Origin: Paraburkholderia rhizosphaerae
GTDB taxonomy: Bacteria; Pseudomonadota; Gammaproteobacteria; Burkholderiales; Burkholderiaceae
DNA length: 64,000 bases
NCBI RefSeq assembly: GCF_004366595.1
Contig: NZ_SORE01000006.1
Location: forward strand, 62,001-126,000
Direction: 5' to 3'
Under the pieces are notes generated by a model. It was not told the DNA's origin and searched no databases. It saw only the letters and a list, made by a program, of their open reading frames with translations. Positions 9,231 through 20,900 of the stretch are shown piece after piece. Each line of letters begins with the position of its first letter. Within the stretch, counting starts at the first letter, position 1. A program made the translations under genes and the position numbers.

Positions 9231-10024
9231 TGGAGATGACAAACGTGGCAGCGTCGCTGAAGACATCGGCCGATGCGATGTCCGCGCCGATTCTGCATGT
9301 CAGCGGCTTGTCGGTCCGCTATGGGAAAGTCGAGGCGTTGCACGGCGCACGAATCGAAGTGCGACCGGGGCAGATCGTCTCTGTGATCGGTCCGAATGGC
9401 GCCGGAAAGTCGACGTTGTTGAACGCGATCATGGGCTCGCTTCCGGTAAGCGGTCATGCAAAGGGCGAGATCCACTACCGCGGAGACGACATCAGCGCGT
9501 TGCCGGTCGAACAGCGCGTTGTGCGTGGCATGTGCCTCGTGCCGGAAAAGCGCGAGTTGTTCGCGGCGATGACCGTCGAGGACAATCTGGTGCTCGGCGC
9601 CTATCGTCGGAAGAAGGCACGGGATCGAGACTATCTCGATCAGCTTGATCCGGTGTTCAAGCTATTTCCGCGACTCAAAGAGCGTCGAAAGCAGGGTGCC
9701 GGTACGTTATCCGGTGGCGAGCGGCAGATGCTCGCGCTGGGGCGCGCGCTGATGGGAAAGCCGGATTTGCTAATGCTCGATGAGCCGAGCCTTGGACTCG
9801 CGCCGCTGATCGTGAAAGAGATCTTTCATATCATCAGTGCGCTGCGGGCGACTGGCGTCGGCATGCTATTGATCGAGCAGAATGCGCGTGCGGCGCTGCA
9901 GATCTCCGATTACGGCTATGTGCTCGAAACCGGTGAGCTTGCGCTTGAAGGTGCGGCTGCGGATCTGGCGCAAAATCCCCGCGTGATTGAAACGTATCTG
10001 GGCCTCGCGAAGAAGGTTGCCTGA
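9230..10024 (+). CDS. livF: Branched-chain amino acid-type ABC transporter ATP-binding protein (LivF)
   Basis: The second ATPase of the transporter, 264 residues from the ATG at 9230, which overlaps the preceding stop codon. ATG 9236 and ATG 9278 are alternative starts, and the first 20 residues are not family-typical. Walker A is a normal GPNGAGKS (residues 54-61), unlike the Arg variant in the first operon. The signature is [12 protein letters not shown] and Walker B is [13 protein letters not shown], the LivF-specific form. It is the last gene of the operon and is followed by the composite terminator/parS element at 10074-10109. Confidence 0.92.
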   Translation: MEMTNVAASLKTSADAMSAPILHVSGLSVRYGKVEALHGARIEVRPGQIVSVIGPNGAGKSTLLNAIMGSLPVSGHAKGEIHYRGDDISALPVEQRVVRGMCLVPEKRELFAAMTVEDNLVLGAYRRKKARDRDYLDQLDPVFKLFPRLKERRKQGAGTLSGGERQMLALGRALMGKPDLLMLDEPSLGLAPLIVKEIFHIISALRATGVGMLLIEQNARAALQISDYGYVLETGELALEGAAADLAQNPRVIETYLGLAKKVA

Positions 10025-10073
10025 CTTTCATATCACGTTACGTCAACGGCGCGCGGAGCAGTTCGACAACATC

Positions 10074-10109
10074 AAGCGGCGTGTTTCACGTGAAACACGC
10101 CGCTTTTTT
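10074..10109 (+). terminator. Terminator palindrome with an embedded parS site
   Basis: A perfect 32-base palindrome (arms 10074-10089 and 10090-10105) runs into six T residues (10104-10109), which is the geometry of a Rho-independent terminator for the liv operon. Its central 16 bases are a consensus parS. Confidence 0.8.
10082..10097. other. parS: parS centromere site (perfect consensus)
   Basis: TGTTTCACGTGAAACA matches the universal chromosomal parS consensus TGTTNCACGTGAAACA at every position. ParB dimers, clamped by CTP, load here and spread; parA and parB lie about 3 kb downstream. The site marks the origin-proximal domain of the main chromosome. Confidence 0.93.
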
Positions 10110-10155
10110 GTCCCTGCGACGAATCGGTCGTAAATCGGGCCAAAAGCGAACCCGC

Positions 10156-10161
10156 TATAAT
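10156..10161 (+). promoter_or_regulatory. Consensus -10 box upstream of mnmG
   Basis: TATAAT lies 55 bases before the mnmG start. The -35 position 17 bases upstream (AATCGG) is weak, so only the -10 element is supported. Confidence 0.4.
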
Positions 10162-10215
10162 TCGCCAATACATTTTTCTGAAAGGCTCACGCGATCAGTC
10201 TGCGTGAGATCTCCC

Positions 10216-12198
10216 ATGCTTTATCCCACAGAATTCGACGTAATCGTCGTCGGCGGCGGGCACGCCGGCACCGAAGCCGCGCTGGCGTCCGCGCGCATGG
10301 GCAACAAGACGTTGCTGTTGACACACAACATCGAGACGCTCGGTCAGATGAGCTGCAATCCATCGATTGGTGGCATTGGCAAGGGCCATCTGGTGAAGGA
10401 AGTGGATGCGCTCGGTGGTGCGATGGCGGCGGCTACCGATGAAGGCGGCATCCAGTTCCGCATCCTCAATTCATCGAAGGGACCCGCGGTTCGCGCAACG
10501 CGCGCACAAGCCGATCGGCTGCTGTACAAGCAGGCGATCCGCCGGCGCCTGGAGAATCAGCCGAATCTGTGGCTGTTCCAGCAGTCGGTCGACGATCTGA
10601 TGGTCGAGGGCGATCGCGTGGTTGGTGCGGTCACGCAGGTCGGCATCCGCTTTCGCTCCCGCGCGGTCGTACTGACGGCGGGGACGTTCCTCGACGGCAA
10701 GATCCATGTTGGCCTCAACAACTACACCGGCGGGCGGGCCGGCGACCCAGCGGCGGTGTCGCTGTCTGCGCGTCTGAAGGAACTGAAGCTACCGCAAGGT
10801 CGGCTTAAGACCGGTACGCCACCGCGTATCGACGGCCGGACGATCGACTTTTCGAAGGTCGAAGAGCAACCGGGCGATCTTGACCCAGTGCCGGTGTTCT
10901 CGTTCCTCGGCCGCGCCGAACAGCATCCGCGCCAGGTGCCGTGCTGGATCACGCATACCAATGCGCATACGCACGACATCATCCGGGGCGGACTCGACCG
11001 ATCGCCGATGTACACGGGCGTGATTGAAGGCGTGGGGCCGCGCTATTGCCCGTCGATTGAGGACAAGATTCACCGGTTCGCATCGAAGGAATCGCACCAG
11101 ATTTTCCTCGAGCCGGAAGGGCTGACGACGAACGAGTTCTACCCGAATGGTATTTCGACGAGCCTGCCGTTTGACGTGCAGCTAGAACTGGTCCGCTCGA
11201 TGCGCGGTCTCGAGCACGCGCACATCCTGCGGCCGGGCTATGCGATCGAATACGACTACTTTGACCCGCGCGCACTGAAGGCTTCGCTGGAAACGAAAGC
11301 GATCCAAGGATTGTTCTTTGCGGGGCAAATCAACGGCACGACGGGCTATGAAGAGGCAGCCGCGCAGGGCTTGCTCGCTGGTATCAACGCGGGTCTGCAA
11401 GTGCAGGGCAGGGACGCGTGGTGTCCGCGTCGTGATCAGGCTTACCTCGGTGTGCTGGTCGACGACCTCGTGACGCGGGGTGTGTCCGAGCCGTACCGGA
11501 TGTTTACCAGCCGCGCCGAATATCGTCTGAGCTTGCGTGAAGACAATGCCGATATGCGTTTGACGGAAATCGGCCGCGAGCTGGGCGTTGTCGATGACGA
11601 GCGATGGGATGCGTTCAGCCGCAAGCGCGACGCTGTTTCACGTGAAACGGAGCGTCTGCGTGCGACATGGGTGACACCCAAGACGCTTTCCTCTGACGAA
11701 GCGACTGCGTTGCTCGGCAAGCCGATCGACCATGAGTACAGCCTCGCCGAACTGCTGCGCCGCCCGGGAGTGACATATGACGGCGTGTGTGGATTGCGAG
11801 AAGGTGCGTGCGCACCTGGGGAGGCACTCGCCGACGAACCGGCCTTGCTCGACCAGATCAAGGAACAGATCGAAATCGGCATCAAGTATCAAGGCTATAT
11901 CGATCGCCAGGCCGACGAGATCGAGCGCAATGAGGCGCACGAAAACACTCGGCTACCAGAAGGTCTCGACTACGCGGAAGTGCGCGGTCTGTCGTTCGAA
12001 GCGCGTCAGAAGCTCGCGCAATTCCGGCCGGAAACGATCGGTCAGGCCTCACGCATCTCCGGCATTACGCCTGCCGCGATCTCGTTGCTGATGGTGCACC
12101 TGAAGCGCGGTCTGGGTCGACGCACGGTCAAATTGGCCAACCCCGCGGCCAACCCGGCGGCCGACTCCGGCGCGGACGGCACGCCGGTGGCTCAATGA
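10216..12198 (+). CDS. mnmG: tRNA uridine-5-carboxymethylaminomethyl modification enzyme MnmG (GidA)
   Basis: An FAD-dependent enzyme that, with the GTPase MnmE, installs cmnm5 on the wobble uridine (U34) of certain tRNAs. It is 660 residues, close to the usual 620-650, with an Ala/Pro-rich tail at the C-terminus. The dinucleotide-binding motif VGGGHAG is at residues 12-18, and the family block [16 protein letters not shown] is present. The ATG at 10216 gives [18 protein letters not shown]; earlier in-frame codons would run back into parS. It overlaps rsmG by four bases (ATGA). A second parS is embedded in the coding sequence at 11634-11649, where its bases must also encode protein. Confidence 0.97.
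   Translation: MLYPTEFDVIVVGGGHAGTEAALASARMGNKTLLLTHNIETLGQMSCNPSIGGIGKGHLVKEVDALGGAMAAATDEGGIQFRILNSSKGPAVRATRAQADRLLYKQAIRRRLENQPNLWLFQQSVDDLMVEGDRVVGAVTQVGIRFRSRAVVLTAGTFLDGKIHVGLNNYTGGRAGDPAAVSLSARLKELKLPQGRLKTGTPPRIDGRTIDFSKVEEQPGDLDPVPVFSFLGRAEQHPRQVPCWITHTNAHTHDIIRGGLDRSPMYTGVIEGVGPRYCPSIEDKIHRFASKESHQIFLEPEGLTTNEFYPNGISTSLPFDVQLELVRSMRGLEHAHILRPGYAIEYDYFDPRALKASLETKAIQGLFFAGQINGTTGYEEAAAQGLLAGINAGLQVQGRDAWCPRRDQAYLGVLVDDLVTRGVSEPYRMFTSRAEYRLSLREDNADMRLTEIGRELGVVDDERWDAFSRKRDAVSRETERLRATWVTPKTLSSDEATALLGKPIDHEYSLAELLRRPGVTYDGVCGLREGACAPGEALADEPALLDQIKEQIEIGIKYQGYIDRQADEIERNEAHENTRLPEGLDYAEVRGLSFEARQKLAQFRPETIGQASRISGITPAAISLLMVHLKRGLGRRTVKLANPAANPAADSGADGTPVAQ
11634..11649. other. parS: Second parS site, inside mnmG
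   Basis: TGTTTCACGTGAAACG matches the parS consensus at 15 of 16 positions, and the central 14-base palindrome is perfect. It lies 1,552 bases from the first parS, within mnmG codons. Intragenic parS near the origin is common in bacteria with several sites. Confidence 0.85.
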
Positions 12199-12905
12199 CG
12201 GCGCGCCCAGGAAGTCCGGCCGCCGCCAGCCGCGACACGCTGGCGGCGATGCTCGACGAAGGTGCCCGCGCACTGAAGGTCGACCTGACCGACACGCAAT
12301 CCGCGAAGCTGCTTGACTATGTCGCGTTGCTCGCGAAATGGAATGCCGTCTACAACCTGACGGCGATTCGCGACCCGCGACAGATGTTGATCCAGCACAT
12401 CCTCGATTCGCTATCGATCGTTCCGCATCTCGCGGGGCGAGGGCGGTCGTCATTGTCGGCGCTCGATGTCGGCTCCGGCGGCGGTTTGCCCGGCATTGTG
12501 CTCGCGATCGCGCTGCCTGACTGGCGCGTCGCGCTCAACGATATCGTGCAGAAAAAGACCGCGTTCCAGGCCCAGGCGAAGGCCGAACTGGGGCTCGCTA
12601 ACCTGTCGGTGGTGACCGGACGGGTCGAAACGCTGCGTCCGGGCGTCGAAGTGCCGGAAAAATTCGATGTGATTGTGTCGCGCGCATTCGCAGAGCTCGC
12701 GGATTTCGTTACACTGGCCCGTCATCTGGTCGCGGAAAATGGCGCGATCTGGGCAATGAAGGGCGTGCGTCCGGATGCCGAGATCGCGCGCTTGCCGGCT
12801 GGCGCCGAAGCGAAGCAGATCATCCGGCTCGAAGTGCCATCACTGGACGCGGAACGGCATCTGGTCGAAGTGCGGGTCGACGGGCAGTCCGTAGCGTCCG
12901 AGTGA
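12195..12905 (+). CDS. rsmG: 16S rRNA (guanine-527-N7)-methyltransferase RsmG (GidB)
   Basis: An S-adenosylmethionine-dependent methyltransferase that modifies G527 of 16S rRNA; its loss gives low-level streptomycin resistance in many bacteria. It is 236 residues. The SAM-binding motif [20 protein letters not shown] and the following acidic strand are present, as is the RsmG block [16 protein letters not shown]. It starts at the ATG overlapping the mnmG stop, so it is translationally coupled. It belongs to the mnmG-rsmG-parA-parB cluster. Confidence 0.96.
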   Translation: MTARPGSPAAASRDTLAAMLDEGARALKVDLTDTQSAKLLDYVALLAKWNAVYNLTAIRDPRQMLIQHILDSLSIVPHLAGRGRSSLSALDVGSGGGLPGIVLAIALPDWRVALNDIVQKKTAFQAQAKAELGLANLSVVTGRVETLRPGVEVPEKFDVIVSRAFAELADFVTLARHLVAENGAIWAMKGVRPDAEIARLPAGAEAKQIIRLEVPSLDAERHLVEVRVDGQSVASE

Positions 12906-12968
12906 CGCCGATTGGCCGCAACGAAGCACCCCATACCAAACATTCAGGCAGCAAGGGACACATCCAAG

Positions 12969-13739
12969 ATGGCAAAAATCTTCTGCGTTGCGAACCAGAA
13001 GGGCGGAGTCGGCAAAACGACGACAGCTGTCAATCTCGCCGCGAGCCTCGCATCGCAGGGACAACGTGTTCTGCTTATCGATCTCGATCCGCAAGGCAAC
13101 GCGACGATGGGCAGTGGCGTCGATAAGGCCGCGTGCGAAAACACCGTCTATGAAGTGCTGTGCGATGGTGTGTCGGTCGCCGATGCGCGAGTGAAATCCG
13201 AAGCGGTCTCCTACGATGTGCTGCCGGCGAATCGCGAGCTTGCCGGCGCCGAAATCGAACTGGTCGGTGTGCAGAATCGTGAGCGCCAATTGAAGGAGGC
13301 GCTGCAGCATGTGGTCGAAGACTACGACTTCGTGCTGATCGACTGTCCGCCGGCGCTGTCGCTGCTGACGCTGAACGGGCTGTGCGCGGCGCACGGCGTC
13401 GTGATCCCGATGCAATGCGAATATTTCGCGCTTGAGGGCCTGTCGGATCTCGTCAACACGATCAAGCAGGTGCACGCGAACATGAACCGCGACCTGAAGG
13501 TGATCGGCCTGCTGCGCGTGATGTTCGATCCGCGCATCACGTTACAGCAACAGGTGTCCGACCAATTGAAGGAGCATTTCGGCGACAAGGTGTTCGACGC
13601 GGTGATTCCACGCAACGTGCGGCTCGCCGAGGCGCCGAGTTACGGCCTGCCGGGTGTGGTTTTCGACCGCGCGTCGCGCGGTGCGCAGGCGTACGTGCAG
13701 TTCGGCGCGGAAATGATCGAGCGGGTGCGCACGCTATGA
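12969..13739 (+). CDS. parA: Chromosome partition ATPase ParA (Soj)
   Basis: A deviant Walker A ATPase of 256 residues. Nucleoid-bound ParA-ATP forms gradients that pull ParB-parS complexes, segregating the origin region. The P-loop KGGVGKTT is at residues 11-18 with the signature lysine at its head; Walker A' is LLIDLDPQGNATMGSG and Walker B is DFVLIDCPP. The ATG at 12969 gives the canonical MAKIFCVANQKGG; an in-frame start at 12912 would add a poorly conserved leader. It overlaps or abuts parB and lies 3 kb from parS. Confidence 0.96.
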   Translation: MAKIFCVANQKGGVGKTTTAVNLAASLASQGQRVLLIDLDPQGNATMGSGVDKAACENTVYEVLCDGVSVADARVKSEAVSYDVLPANRELAGAEIELVGVQNRERQLKEALQHVVEDYDFVLIDCPPALSLLTLNGLCAAHGVVIPMQCEYFALEGLSDLVNTIKQVHANMNRDLKVIGLLRVMFDPRITLQQQVSDQLKEHFGDKVFDAVIPRNVRLAEAPSYGLPGVVFDRASRGAQAYVQFGAEMIERVRTL

Positions 13740-13780
13740 CCACACAACGCCAATCATCCAAAGCGGACCGAGGGAATACG

Positions 13781-14671
13781 ATGAACGCAGTGGCAAGGAA
13801 GAAAGGGCTGGGCAGAGGACTCGAGGCGCTGCTTGGCGGAAGTGCGGACATCACCGAAGCCGTGAAGATCGATAGCGCGCCGCATACGCTGCCGCTGTCG
13901 CGGATGCAGGCGGGCAAGTATCAGCCGCGCACGCGAATGGACGAGGGTGCATTGCAGGAACTCGCGGCCAGCATTCGTGCGCAGGGGCTGATGCAGCCGA
14001 TTCTCGTGCGGCCGATCGGCGGCGAGAAGTTCGAAATCATCGCCGGGGAGCGCCGGTTCCGCGCCGCGCACCTCGCGGGCCTCGACGAAGTGCCCGTGCT
14101 GGTGCGCGATGTGCCGGACCAGGCCGCCGCGGCGATGGCGCTGATCGAGAACATTCAGCGCGAAGACCTGAACCCGCTTGAAGAGGCGCAGGGCATTCAG
14201 CGTCTGCTCGACGAATTTCATTTCACGCATGAGCAGGCAGCCGAATCGGTTGGCCGCTCGCGCAGCGCGGTGTCGAACCTGCTGCGTTTGCTGAACCTCG
14301 CGGCGCCGGTGCAGACGATGCTGCTCGCCGGCGATCTCGACATGGGCCACGCGCGCGCGCTGCTCGCGGTCGATTCGGCGACGCAAATCACGCTCGCGAA
14401 TCAGGTGGTGAATAAGGGCATGTCGGTGCGGGAGACGGAAAAACTCGTCACGGCGACCAACAAAGCAGCGCCCGCTCCGAGAGCGCGTGTCGACCACGAC
14501 GGTGGCCGCGATACGCGGCGGCTCGAGGAAGAACTGTCGGATCTGCTCGCCGCTACGGTGAGGATCAAGCTCGGGCGCCGCGGCCGCGGCCAGGTGACGG
14601 TCGAGTTCGGCGATCTCGACGCGCTGGAAGGCATTCTCGCGCGCCTTCGCGGCAACGCGACGACGGCTTAA
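13781..14671 (+). CDS. parB: Chromosome partition protein ParB (Spo0J), CTPase and parS-binding
   Basis: A CTP-dependent DNA clamp of 296 residues that loads at parS. The N-terminal motif KKGLGRGLEALLGG is the ParA-stimulating region. The CTP-binding motifs GERRFRAA and ENIQRE are intact. A helix-turn-helix around HEQAAESVGRSRSAVSNLLRLL recognises parS, and the C-terminal 40 residues form the dimerisation domain. The ATG at 13781 is chosen because GAGGGA sits 5 bases upstream; an ATG at 13736 overlapping parA is possible. Cognate sites are at 10082 and 11634. Confidence 0.95.
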   Translation: MNAVARKKGLGRGLEALLGGSADITEAVKIDSAPHTLPLSRMQAGKYQPRTRMDEGALQELAASIRAQGLMQPILVRPIGGEKFEIIAGERRFRAAHLAGLDEVPVLVRDVPDQAAAAMALIENIQREDLNPLEEAQGIQRLLDEFHFTHEQAAESVGRSRSAVSNLLRLLNLAAPVQTMLLAGDLDMGHARALLAVDSATQITLANQVVNKGMSVRETEKLVTATNKAAPAPRARVDHDGGRDTRRLEEELSDLLAATVRIKLGRRGRGQVTVEFGDLDALEGILARLRGNATTA

Positions 14672-14682
14672 GCGCATTCATC

Positions 14683-15831
14683 GTGCCGTCCGCGGAACGC
14701 GCGCTTGGGCCCGCGCATGCTGTGCTGCGGGCAATCTGGCAATTCGTCGCAAAGGAACCCGTGCTCGCGATCCTCGCGTTCGCGCTCGTCCTGTTGCAGA
14801 TTTTTCACTCGCGACCATGGATGTCGCTGCCTGCCTTGGTCGACTGGCAGACTGTACTGACGCTCACAGGCCTGCTGATTCTGACCAAAGCAGTCGAATC
14901 ATCAGGATTCCTGATGTGGGCCGCGCATCGTGTGGTCCATCACATTCATACCGAGCGTGCGCTTGCGTGTCTGATGGTTGGCCTTGCCGCAGCATTGTCG
15001 ACAGTGCTGACAAACGATGTCGCGTTGTTCGTTGTCGTGCCGCTCGCGTTGTCGCTGCATAAGCTGACACCGCTGCCGTTGAAGCGGCTCGTCGTGTTCA
15101 TCGCGCTCGCGGTGAATGCGGGCTCGATTCTGACGCCGCTCGGCAATCCGCAAAATCTGTTTCTCTGGCAGACGAGCGGTGTGTCGTTTGGCCGTTTTAT
15201 CTGGGCGCTCGCGCCGCTATGCGCGGTAATGATGGCGATGCTGTATCTGCTGACCGTCGCGTCTTTTCGTGCCGTGCCGCTCGATCTGTCGCAAGACGTC
15301 GAGCCGCATCCGGTCCACCGCCCGATGATGGCTATCGCGTCGTTTTTGTTCGTCGCGTTCGTGCTGCTCGCGGATGCACATCGGCCCGGCATTGCCCTCG
15401 CTGGCGTTGCGCTCGGTTTTCTGATCTGGCGTCCGTCAGTCGTGTTGAAGATCGATTGGCTGCTGCTGCTGATTTTCGTGCTGATGTTTATCGTGCTGCG
15501 CAGTGTTGCCGCCTTGCCGTACGTGCACAACACCGTTAGCGCATGGCACCTCACCACGCCGTTAAGAACCTATATAGCGGGCGCGGTGCTATCGCAGGGC
15601 ATTAGCAACGTCCCAGCCGCGATCATGCTGGCCGAGTTTTCCAAAGACTGGCGCGCGTTGGCATTCGGCGTCAGCGTCGGCGGCTTCGGTATCGCAATCG
15701 GATCGCTCGCGAATCTGATCGCGATGAGGCTCTCGAACGAGCGCGGCATGTTGACGCTGTTCCACGCTTTTTCCGTGCCGTTCTGGCTCGTTGCTGGCGT
15801 GCTCGGCGCCTGGGTGCTGTTGCATTTCTGA
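14683..15831 (+). CDS. SLC13/CitMHS-type inner-membrane anion permease
   Basis: A polytopic membrane protein of 382 residues with about ten hydrophobic helices, of the ion-transporter superfamily that includes YbiR, ArsB and CitM. Supporting segments are ALSTVLTNDVALFVVVPLAL and AVNAGSILTPLGNPQNLFLWQ, which match the repeated T-N-D and P-x-G-N-P-Q-N substrate-binding hairpins. The substrate cannot be told from sequence. It starts at GTG 14683, only 11 bases after parB, with no clear Shine-Dalgarno, so the start is uncertain and it may be co-transcribed with parB. Its position between parB and atpI is a recurring gene order in this group. Confidence 0.8.
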   Translation: MPSAERALGPAHAVLRAIWQFVAKEPVLAILAFALVLLQIFHSRPWMSLPALVDWQTVLTLTGLLILTKAVESSGFLMWAAHRVVHHIHTERALACLMVGLAAALSTVLTNDVALFVVVPLALSLHKLTPLPLKRLVVFIALAVNAGSILTPLGNPQNLFLWQTSGVSFGRFIWALAPLCAVMMAMLYLLTVASFRAVPLDLSQDVEPHPVHRPMMAIASFLFVAFVLLADAHRPGIALAGVALGFLIWRPSVVLKIDWLLLLIFVLMFIVLRSVAALPYVHNTVSAWHLTTPLRTYIAGAVLSQGISNVPAAIMLAEFSKDWRALAFGVSVGGFGIAIGSLANLIAMRLSNERGMLTLFHAFSVPFWLVAGVLGAWVLLHF

Positions 15832-16014
15832 CACCCACTCACAACGCATGAAAAAACCGGTTCAGCGTCGAAAATGCGCTGAAAAAACTTCGAAACCGTA
15901 GCATCTCGAGCGCGCTGGAACGTCGCTTACAGTTCGCGTCCGTTTCCCTCAAAAGAGACATGTTTTTGTATCGCAAGCGTCGGTCGGCGGGTATTTATTG
16001 AGTACCCTAAAGTC

Positions 16015-16043
16015 TTGAATTGCCTGCAACTATCGCTTACAAT
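16015..16043 (+). promoter_or_regulatory. Sigma-70 promoter of the ATP synthase operon
   Basis: TTGAAT (16015-16020) and TACAAT (16038-16043) are separated by exactly 17 bases, 80 bases before atpI. This is the best promoter match in the 15832-16122 intergenic region, which holds no gene. Confidence 0.7.
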
Positions 16044-16122
16044 CCCCCGGATTTATTTGCTAGGCACCCCCGTAAGCGGTGAGTAAGCTCGCGGGCTGAA
16101 CAGAACTTGGCGGGACACTGCA

Positions 16123-16692
16123 ATGGCGGTACAAAAGTCGGGCACGGCGTCGGATCATGCGCCGAAGCAAAGCGACGACGAACACCGTACTGAGCATGCT
16201 GTCTCTGAGACGAATTCAGATTCGTCTCGAGGTCTGCGTGCTGCGCATCACGATGCGTGGGATGCTGAGCAACAAGATAACAATATCGTTTCGCTCACAC
16301 GGGCAGAGGCAGAAAAGCTATTCGGTCCGAACGTGAGTCGTCCATCGCGCGTCACGCCTTACAAGGTGGTGGCAGCGCAAATGGTTTTGTCCCTGGGTGC
16401 GACGTTGCTGTGGTGGCTGTTCTACAAGCCGCCGGGCGATGCTGCGCTGTCCGCATTCCTTGGGGGAGCGATTTGCTGGGTGCCGAGCGCGCTGTTCGCG
16501 GCACGTCTTAAGAAGTTGAGCGGCGCTGAGACAGTGATGAGCTGGATGATCGGCGAAGCGCTCAAGATGGGGGCGACGATCGCGATGTTCGTCGCTATCG
16601 CGTTCTGGTATCACGGGGTGCAGTGGGTGCCGCTGCTCGTCACCTACCTGATCGCGCTCAAGACGTACTGGATTGCACTGGCCTGGCGGTAA
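16123..16692 (+). CDS. atpI: ATP synthase subunit I (AtpI)
   Basis: The small membrane protein encoded at the head of atp operons; it assists assembly of the c-ring and Fo. It is 189 residues with an unusually long hydrophilic N-terminus (about 90 residues rich in Ser, Asp, Glu and His). Four hydrophobic segments follow between residues 85 and 189, typical of AtpI. It starts at ATG 16123. It is first of nine genes in the order atpI-B-E-F-H-A-G-D-C. Confidence 0.88.
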   Translation: MAVQKSGTASDHAPKQSDDEHRTEHAVSETNSDSSRGLRAAHHDAWDAEQQDNNIVSLTRAEAEKLFGPNVSRPSRVTPYKVVAAQMVLSLGATLLWWLFYKPPGDAALSAFLGGAICWVPSALFAARLKKLSGAETVMSWMIGEALKMGATIAMFVAIAFWYHGVQWVPLLVTYLIALKTYWIALAWR

Positions 16693-16843
16693 CGAAGGTA
16701 AAGAACACTGGCTGACGCGGTAGCACGAATACGGCGTCGGTATAGGCGTGCGGGCTCGAGACGGCCCGCGCCGGGCAGGCCCGCGACGCAAACGGCGCGG
16801 GCGGCCTAGAACGATTTTCGACAATTTGGGTGGCAATAACGAT

Positions 16844-17695
16844 ATGGCAGCTAGCGAAGGAACGCGCGCTCTGGATCCGTCCGAGTACATCGCGCACCAC
16901 TTGCAGAATCTCTCCACCGCGCATCAGACGTCGATTTTCGACATTCACGTCTGGAATCTCGACACGCTTTTCTGGTCGATCGTCTGCGGCCTCGTCACCA
17001 TTCTCGTGTTGCGCCTCGCAGCGCGCAAAGCCACGCCGGGCGTTCCGGGCCGCTTCCAGTGCGCGGTCGAAATGCTCGTCGAGATGGTCGAAGACCAATC
17101 TAAATCGATGATCCACGGCAATCGCGCATTTATCGCACCGCTGGCGCTGACTGTGTTCGTCTGGGTCGCGCTGATGAACGCGATGGACTTCATCCCGGTC
17201 GACTTGCCGCCGCGCATCATCGGCTGGCTGGGACTGTCGGAAATCATTCCCCATCATCGCATCGTGCCGACCGCCGATCTGAACGGCACGCTTGGTATCG
17301 CGCTCGGCGTGTTCGTGCTGATGATCTATTACAACTTCAAGATCAAGGGCGCAGGTGGCTTCGTGCACGAGCTGCTGTCCGCCCCGTTCGGCGCGCATCC
17401 GCTGCTGTGGATCCCGAACCTTGCACTGAACATCATCGAGTTCGTCGCGAAGACGGTCTCGCTCGGCATGCGGCTGTTCGGCAACATGTACGCGGGCGAA
17501 CTGCTGTTCCTGCTGATTGCCCTGCTGGGCAGCATCTGGAACTTCGGTGCGGACACGACGGTGCTTGGCTTCATCGGCCATGTGATTGCGGGCAGCGTGT
17601 GGGCGATCTTCCACATCCTGATCGTTCTGCTGCAGGCGTTCATTTTCATGATGCTGACGCTGGTGTACATCGGCCAGGCACACGACAGCCATTAA
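16844..17695 (+). CDS. atpB: ATP synthase Fo subunit a
   Basis: The membrane stator subunit forming the two proton half-channels beside the c-ring; 283 residues. The essential arginine helix is visible in [23 protein letters not shown] (the MRLFGNM motif), and an earlier FIPVDLPP segment is family-typical. The ATG at 16844 is chosen because the translation beyond it ([22 protein letters not shown]) is conserved in betaproteobacteria, whereas the upstream in-frame stretch is Arg/Gly-rich filler. It is 151 bases downstream of atpI. Confidence 0.96.
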   Translation: MAASEGTRALDPSEYIAHHLQNLSTAHQTSIFDIHVWNLDTLFWSIVCGLVTILVLRLAARKATPGVPGRFQCAVEMLVEMVEDQSKSMIHGNRAFIAPLALTVFVWVALMNAMDFIPVDLPPRIIGWLGLSEIIPHHRIVPTADLNGTLGIALGVFVLMIYYNFKIKGAGGFVHELLSAPFGAHPLLWIPNLALNIIEFVAKTVSLGMRLFGNMYAGELLFLLIALLGSIWNFGADTTVLGFIGHVIAGSVWAIFHILIVLLQAFIFMMLTLVYIGQAHDSH

Positions 17696-17728
17696 CCCCG
17701 GTCCTGTCGGCTAAAAGAATCGCTTTAA

Positions 17729-18046
<318 letters not shown>

Positions 18047-18079
18047 GGTTCCTCGGAACTGCGCGCCTGACCTATAACA

Positions 18080-18152
18080 GGGAATGGCGCTAAGCGGAAC
18101 GGGTACTAGGCGCTGATCGAGCACTGATTCGATGAGCGCCTTGCCATTTCCC
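18080..18152 (+). other. Large intercistronic stem-loop between atpE and atpF
   Basis: An outer stem GGGAATGGC (18080-18088) pairs with GCCATTTCCC (18143-18152) with one bulge. It encloses an inner stem of 12 bp with one mismatch (18109-18120 with 18129-18140). There is no T-run, so it is not a simple terminator; an mRNA processing or 3'-stabilising role for atpE is possible. Confidence 0.45.
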
Positions 18153-18190
18153 GTTTCCCCGTCCGAACTAGCAACATTTAAGGAAACACC

Positions 18191-18661
18191 GTGAATCTCA
18201 ACGCAACTCTGTTTGCGCAAATGGTCGTGTTCCTGATCCTCGCGTGGTTCACGATGAAGTTCGTGTGGCCGCCGTTGGTCAACGCCCTCGACGAGCGCGC
18301 GAAGAAAATCGCCGATGGCCTGTCGGCCGCCGAAAAGGGCAAGGCGGAACTCGAAGCCGCGCATAAGCGCGTCGGCGAGGAGCTTGCGCAGGCTCGCAAC
18401 GACGGCCAGCAGCGCATCGCTGAAGCCGAAAAGCGCGCTGTGGCAGTCGCTGACGAAATCAAGGCGCAGGCGCAAGCCGAAGCCGCCCGGATCATCGCTC
18501 AGGCGAAGGCCGATGCCGACCAGCAAATCGTGAAGGCGCGCGAAGCGCTGCGCGGCGAAGTCGCGGCGCTTGCGGTGAAGGGTGCCGAACAGATCCTGAA
18601 GCGTGAAGTGAACCAGTCGGTTCACGCCGATCTGCTGAATCAACTCAAAACCGAGCTCTGA
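18191..18661 (+). CDS. atpF: ATP synthase Fo subunit b
   Basis: The peripheral-stalk subunit, 156 residues. One N-terminal membrane helix (residues 5-25) is followed by a long, highly charged, alanine-rich coiled coil that reaches up to the delta subunit. Translation begins at GTG 18191 after AAGGAAAC. The start [21 protein letters not shown] is the family consensus. It is separated by two bases from atpH. Confidence 0.96.
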   Translation: MNLNATLFAQMVVFLILAWFTMKFVWPPLVNALDERAKKIADGLSAAEKGKAELEAAHKRVGEELAQARNDGQQRIAEAEKRAVAVADEIKAQAQAEAARIIAQAKADADQQIVKAREALRGEVAALAVKGAEQILKREVNQSVHADLLNQLKTEL

Positions 18662-18663
18662 TC

Positions 18664-19203
18664 ATGGCCGAACTCGCCACTATCGCCCGTCCGTACGCTG
18701 AAGCGCTGTTTGCCGTCGCGCAAGCAGGTGACATCGCCGGCTGGTCCACGCTCACGCATGAACTGGCTCAGGTTTCGAGCTTGCCTGAGGTGGAGTCGAT
18801 CGCGACGAGCCCGAAGGTGAACCGCGCGCAGGTCGTCGATCTCGTGCTGGCGGCCGTGAAGTCGCCGCTGAAAGACGACGCACAGGCCAAGAACTTCGTG
18901 CAGATGCTGGTCGACAACCATCGGCTGCCGCTGCTGCCGGAAATCGCGACGCAATTCGAAGCGCTGAAAAACGCCCGTGATGGTGCGGCCGACGCGCTGA
19001 TCGTGAGCGCATTTCCGCTCGAAGGCCAGCAACTGAATGAACTCGTCGCGGCACTCGAACGCAAGTTTAAATGCAAGCTGAAGCCGACTGTTCAGGTCGA
19101 TTCGTCGCTGATCGGCGGCGTTCGCGTGACGGTGGGTGACGAAGTGCTCGATACCTCGGTCCACGCGCGGCTGGCCAGGATGCAGACGGCGCTGACCGCC
19201 TGA
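18664..19203 (+). CDS. atpH: ATP synthase F1 subunit delta
   Basis: The stator cap protein joining the b dimer to the alpha subunits; 179 residues, the normal length. The N-terminal six-helix domain starts [19 protein letters not shown], and the C-terminal block [22 protein letters not shown] is the delta/OSCP signature. It follows atpF by two bases and precedes atpA. Confidence 0.96.
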   Translation: MAELATIARPYAEALFAVAQAGDIAGWSTLTHELAQVSSLPEVESIATSPKVNRAQVVDLVLAAVKSPLKDDAQAKNFVQMLVDNHRLPLLPEIATQFEALKNARDGAADALIVSAFPLEGQQLNELVAALERKFKCKLKPTVQVDSSLIGGVRVTVGDEVLDTSVHARLARMQTALTA

Positions 19204-19273
19204 TTTTGCACACGGCGGCGTAGAACGCGCATAGCGGCTGGCACGCAACAGAATTGACTATCAGGAGCGAATA

Positions 19274-20815
<1,542 letters not shown>

Positions 20816-20900
20816 TCCGATCCGCGAGATCTAACCGGACCTCGAAGCAGCGCGGGTAGCAACACAGCACGCCCGCGCGGTTTCGATCAAGGAGCAAGCA

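Noticed and set aside
10081-10215. Upstream GTG start for mnmG at 10081
   Set aside because: The extension would be encoded by the parS/terminator palindrome, and the family start is [18 protein letters not shown] at 10216.
15852-15890. Hairpin after the SLC13 permease gene
   Set aside because: TTCAGCG/CGCTGAA pairs, but neither strand has a proper T-tract at the right place, so it is not called as a terminator.
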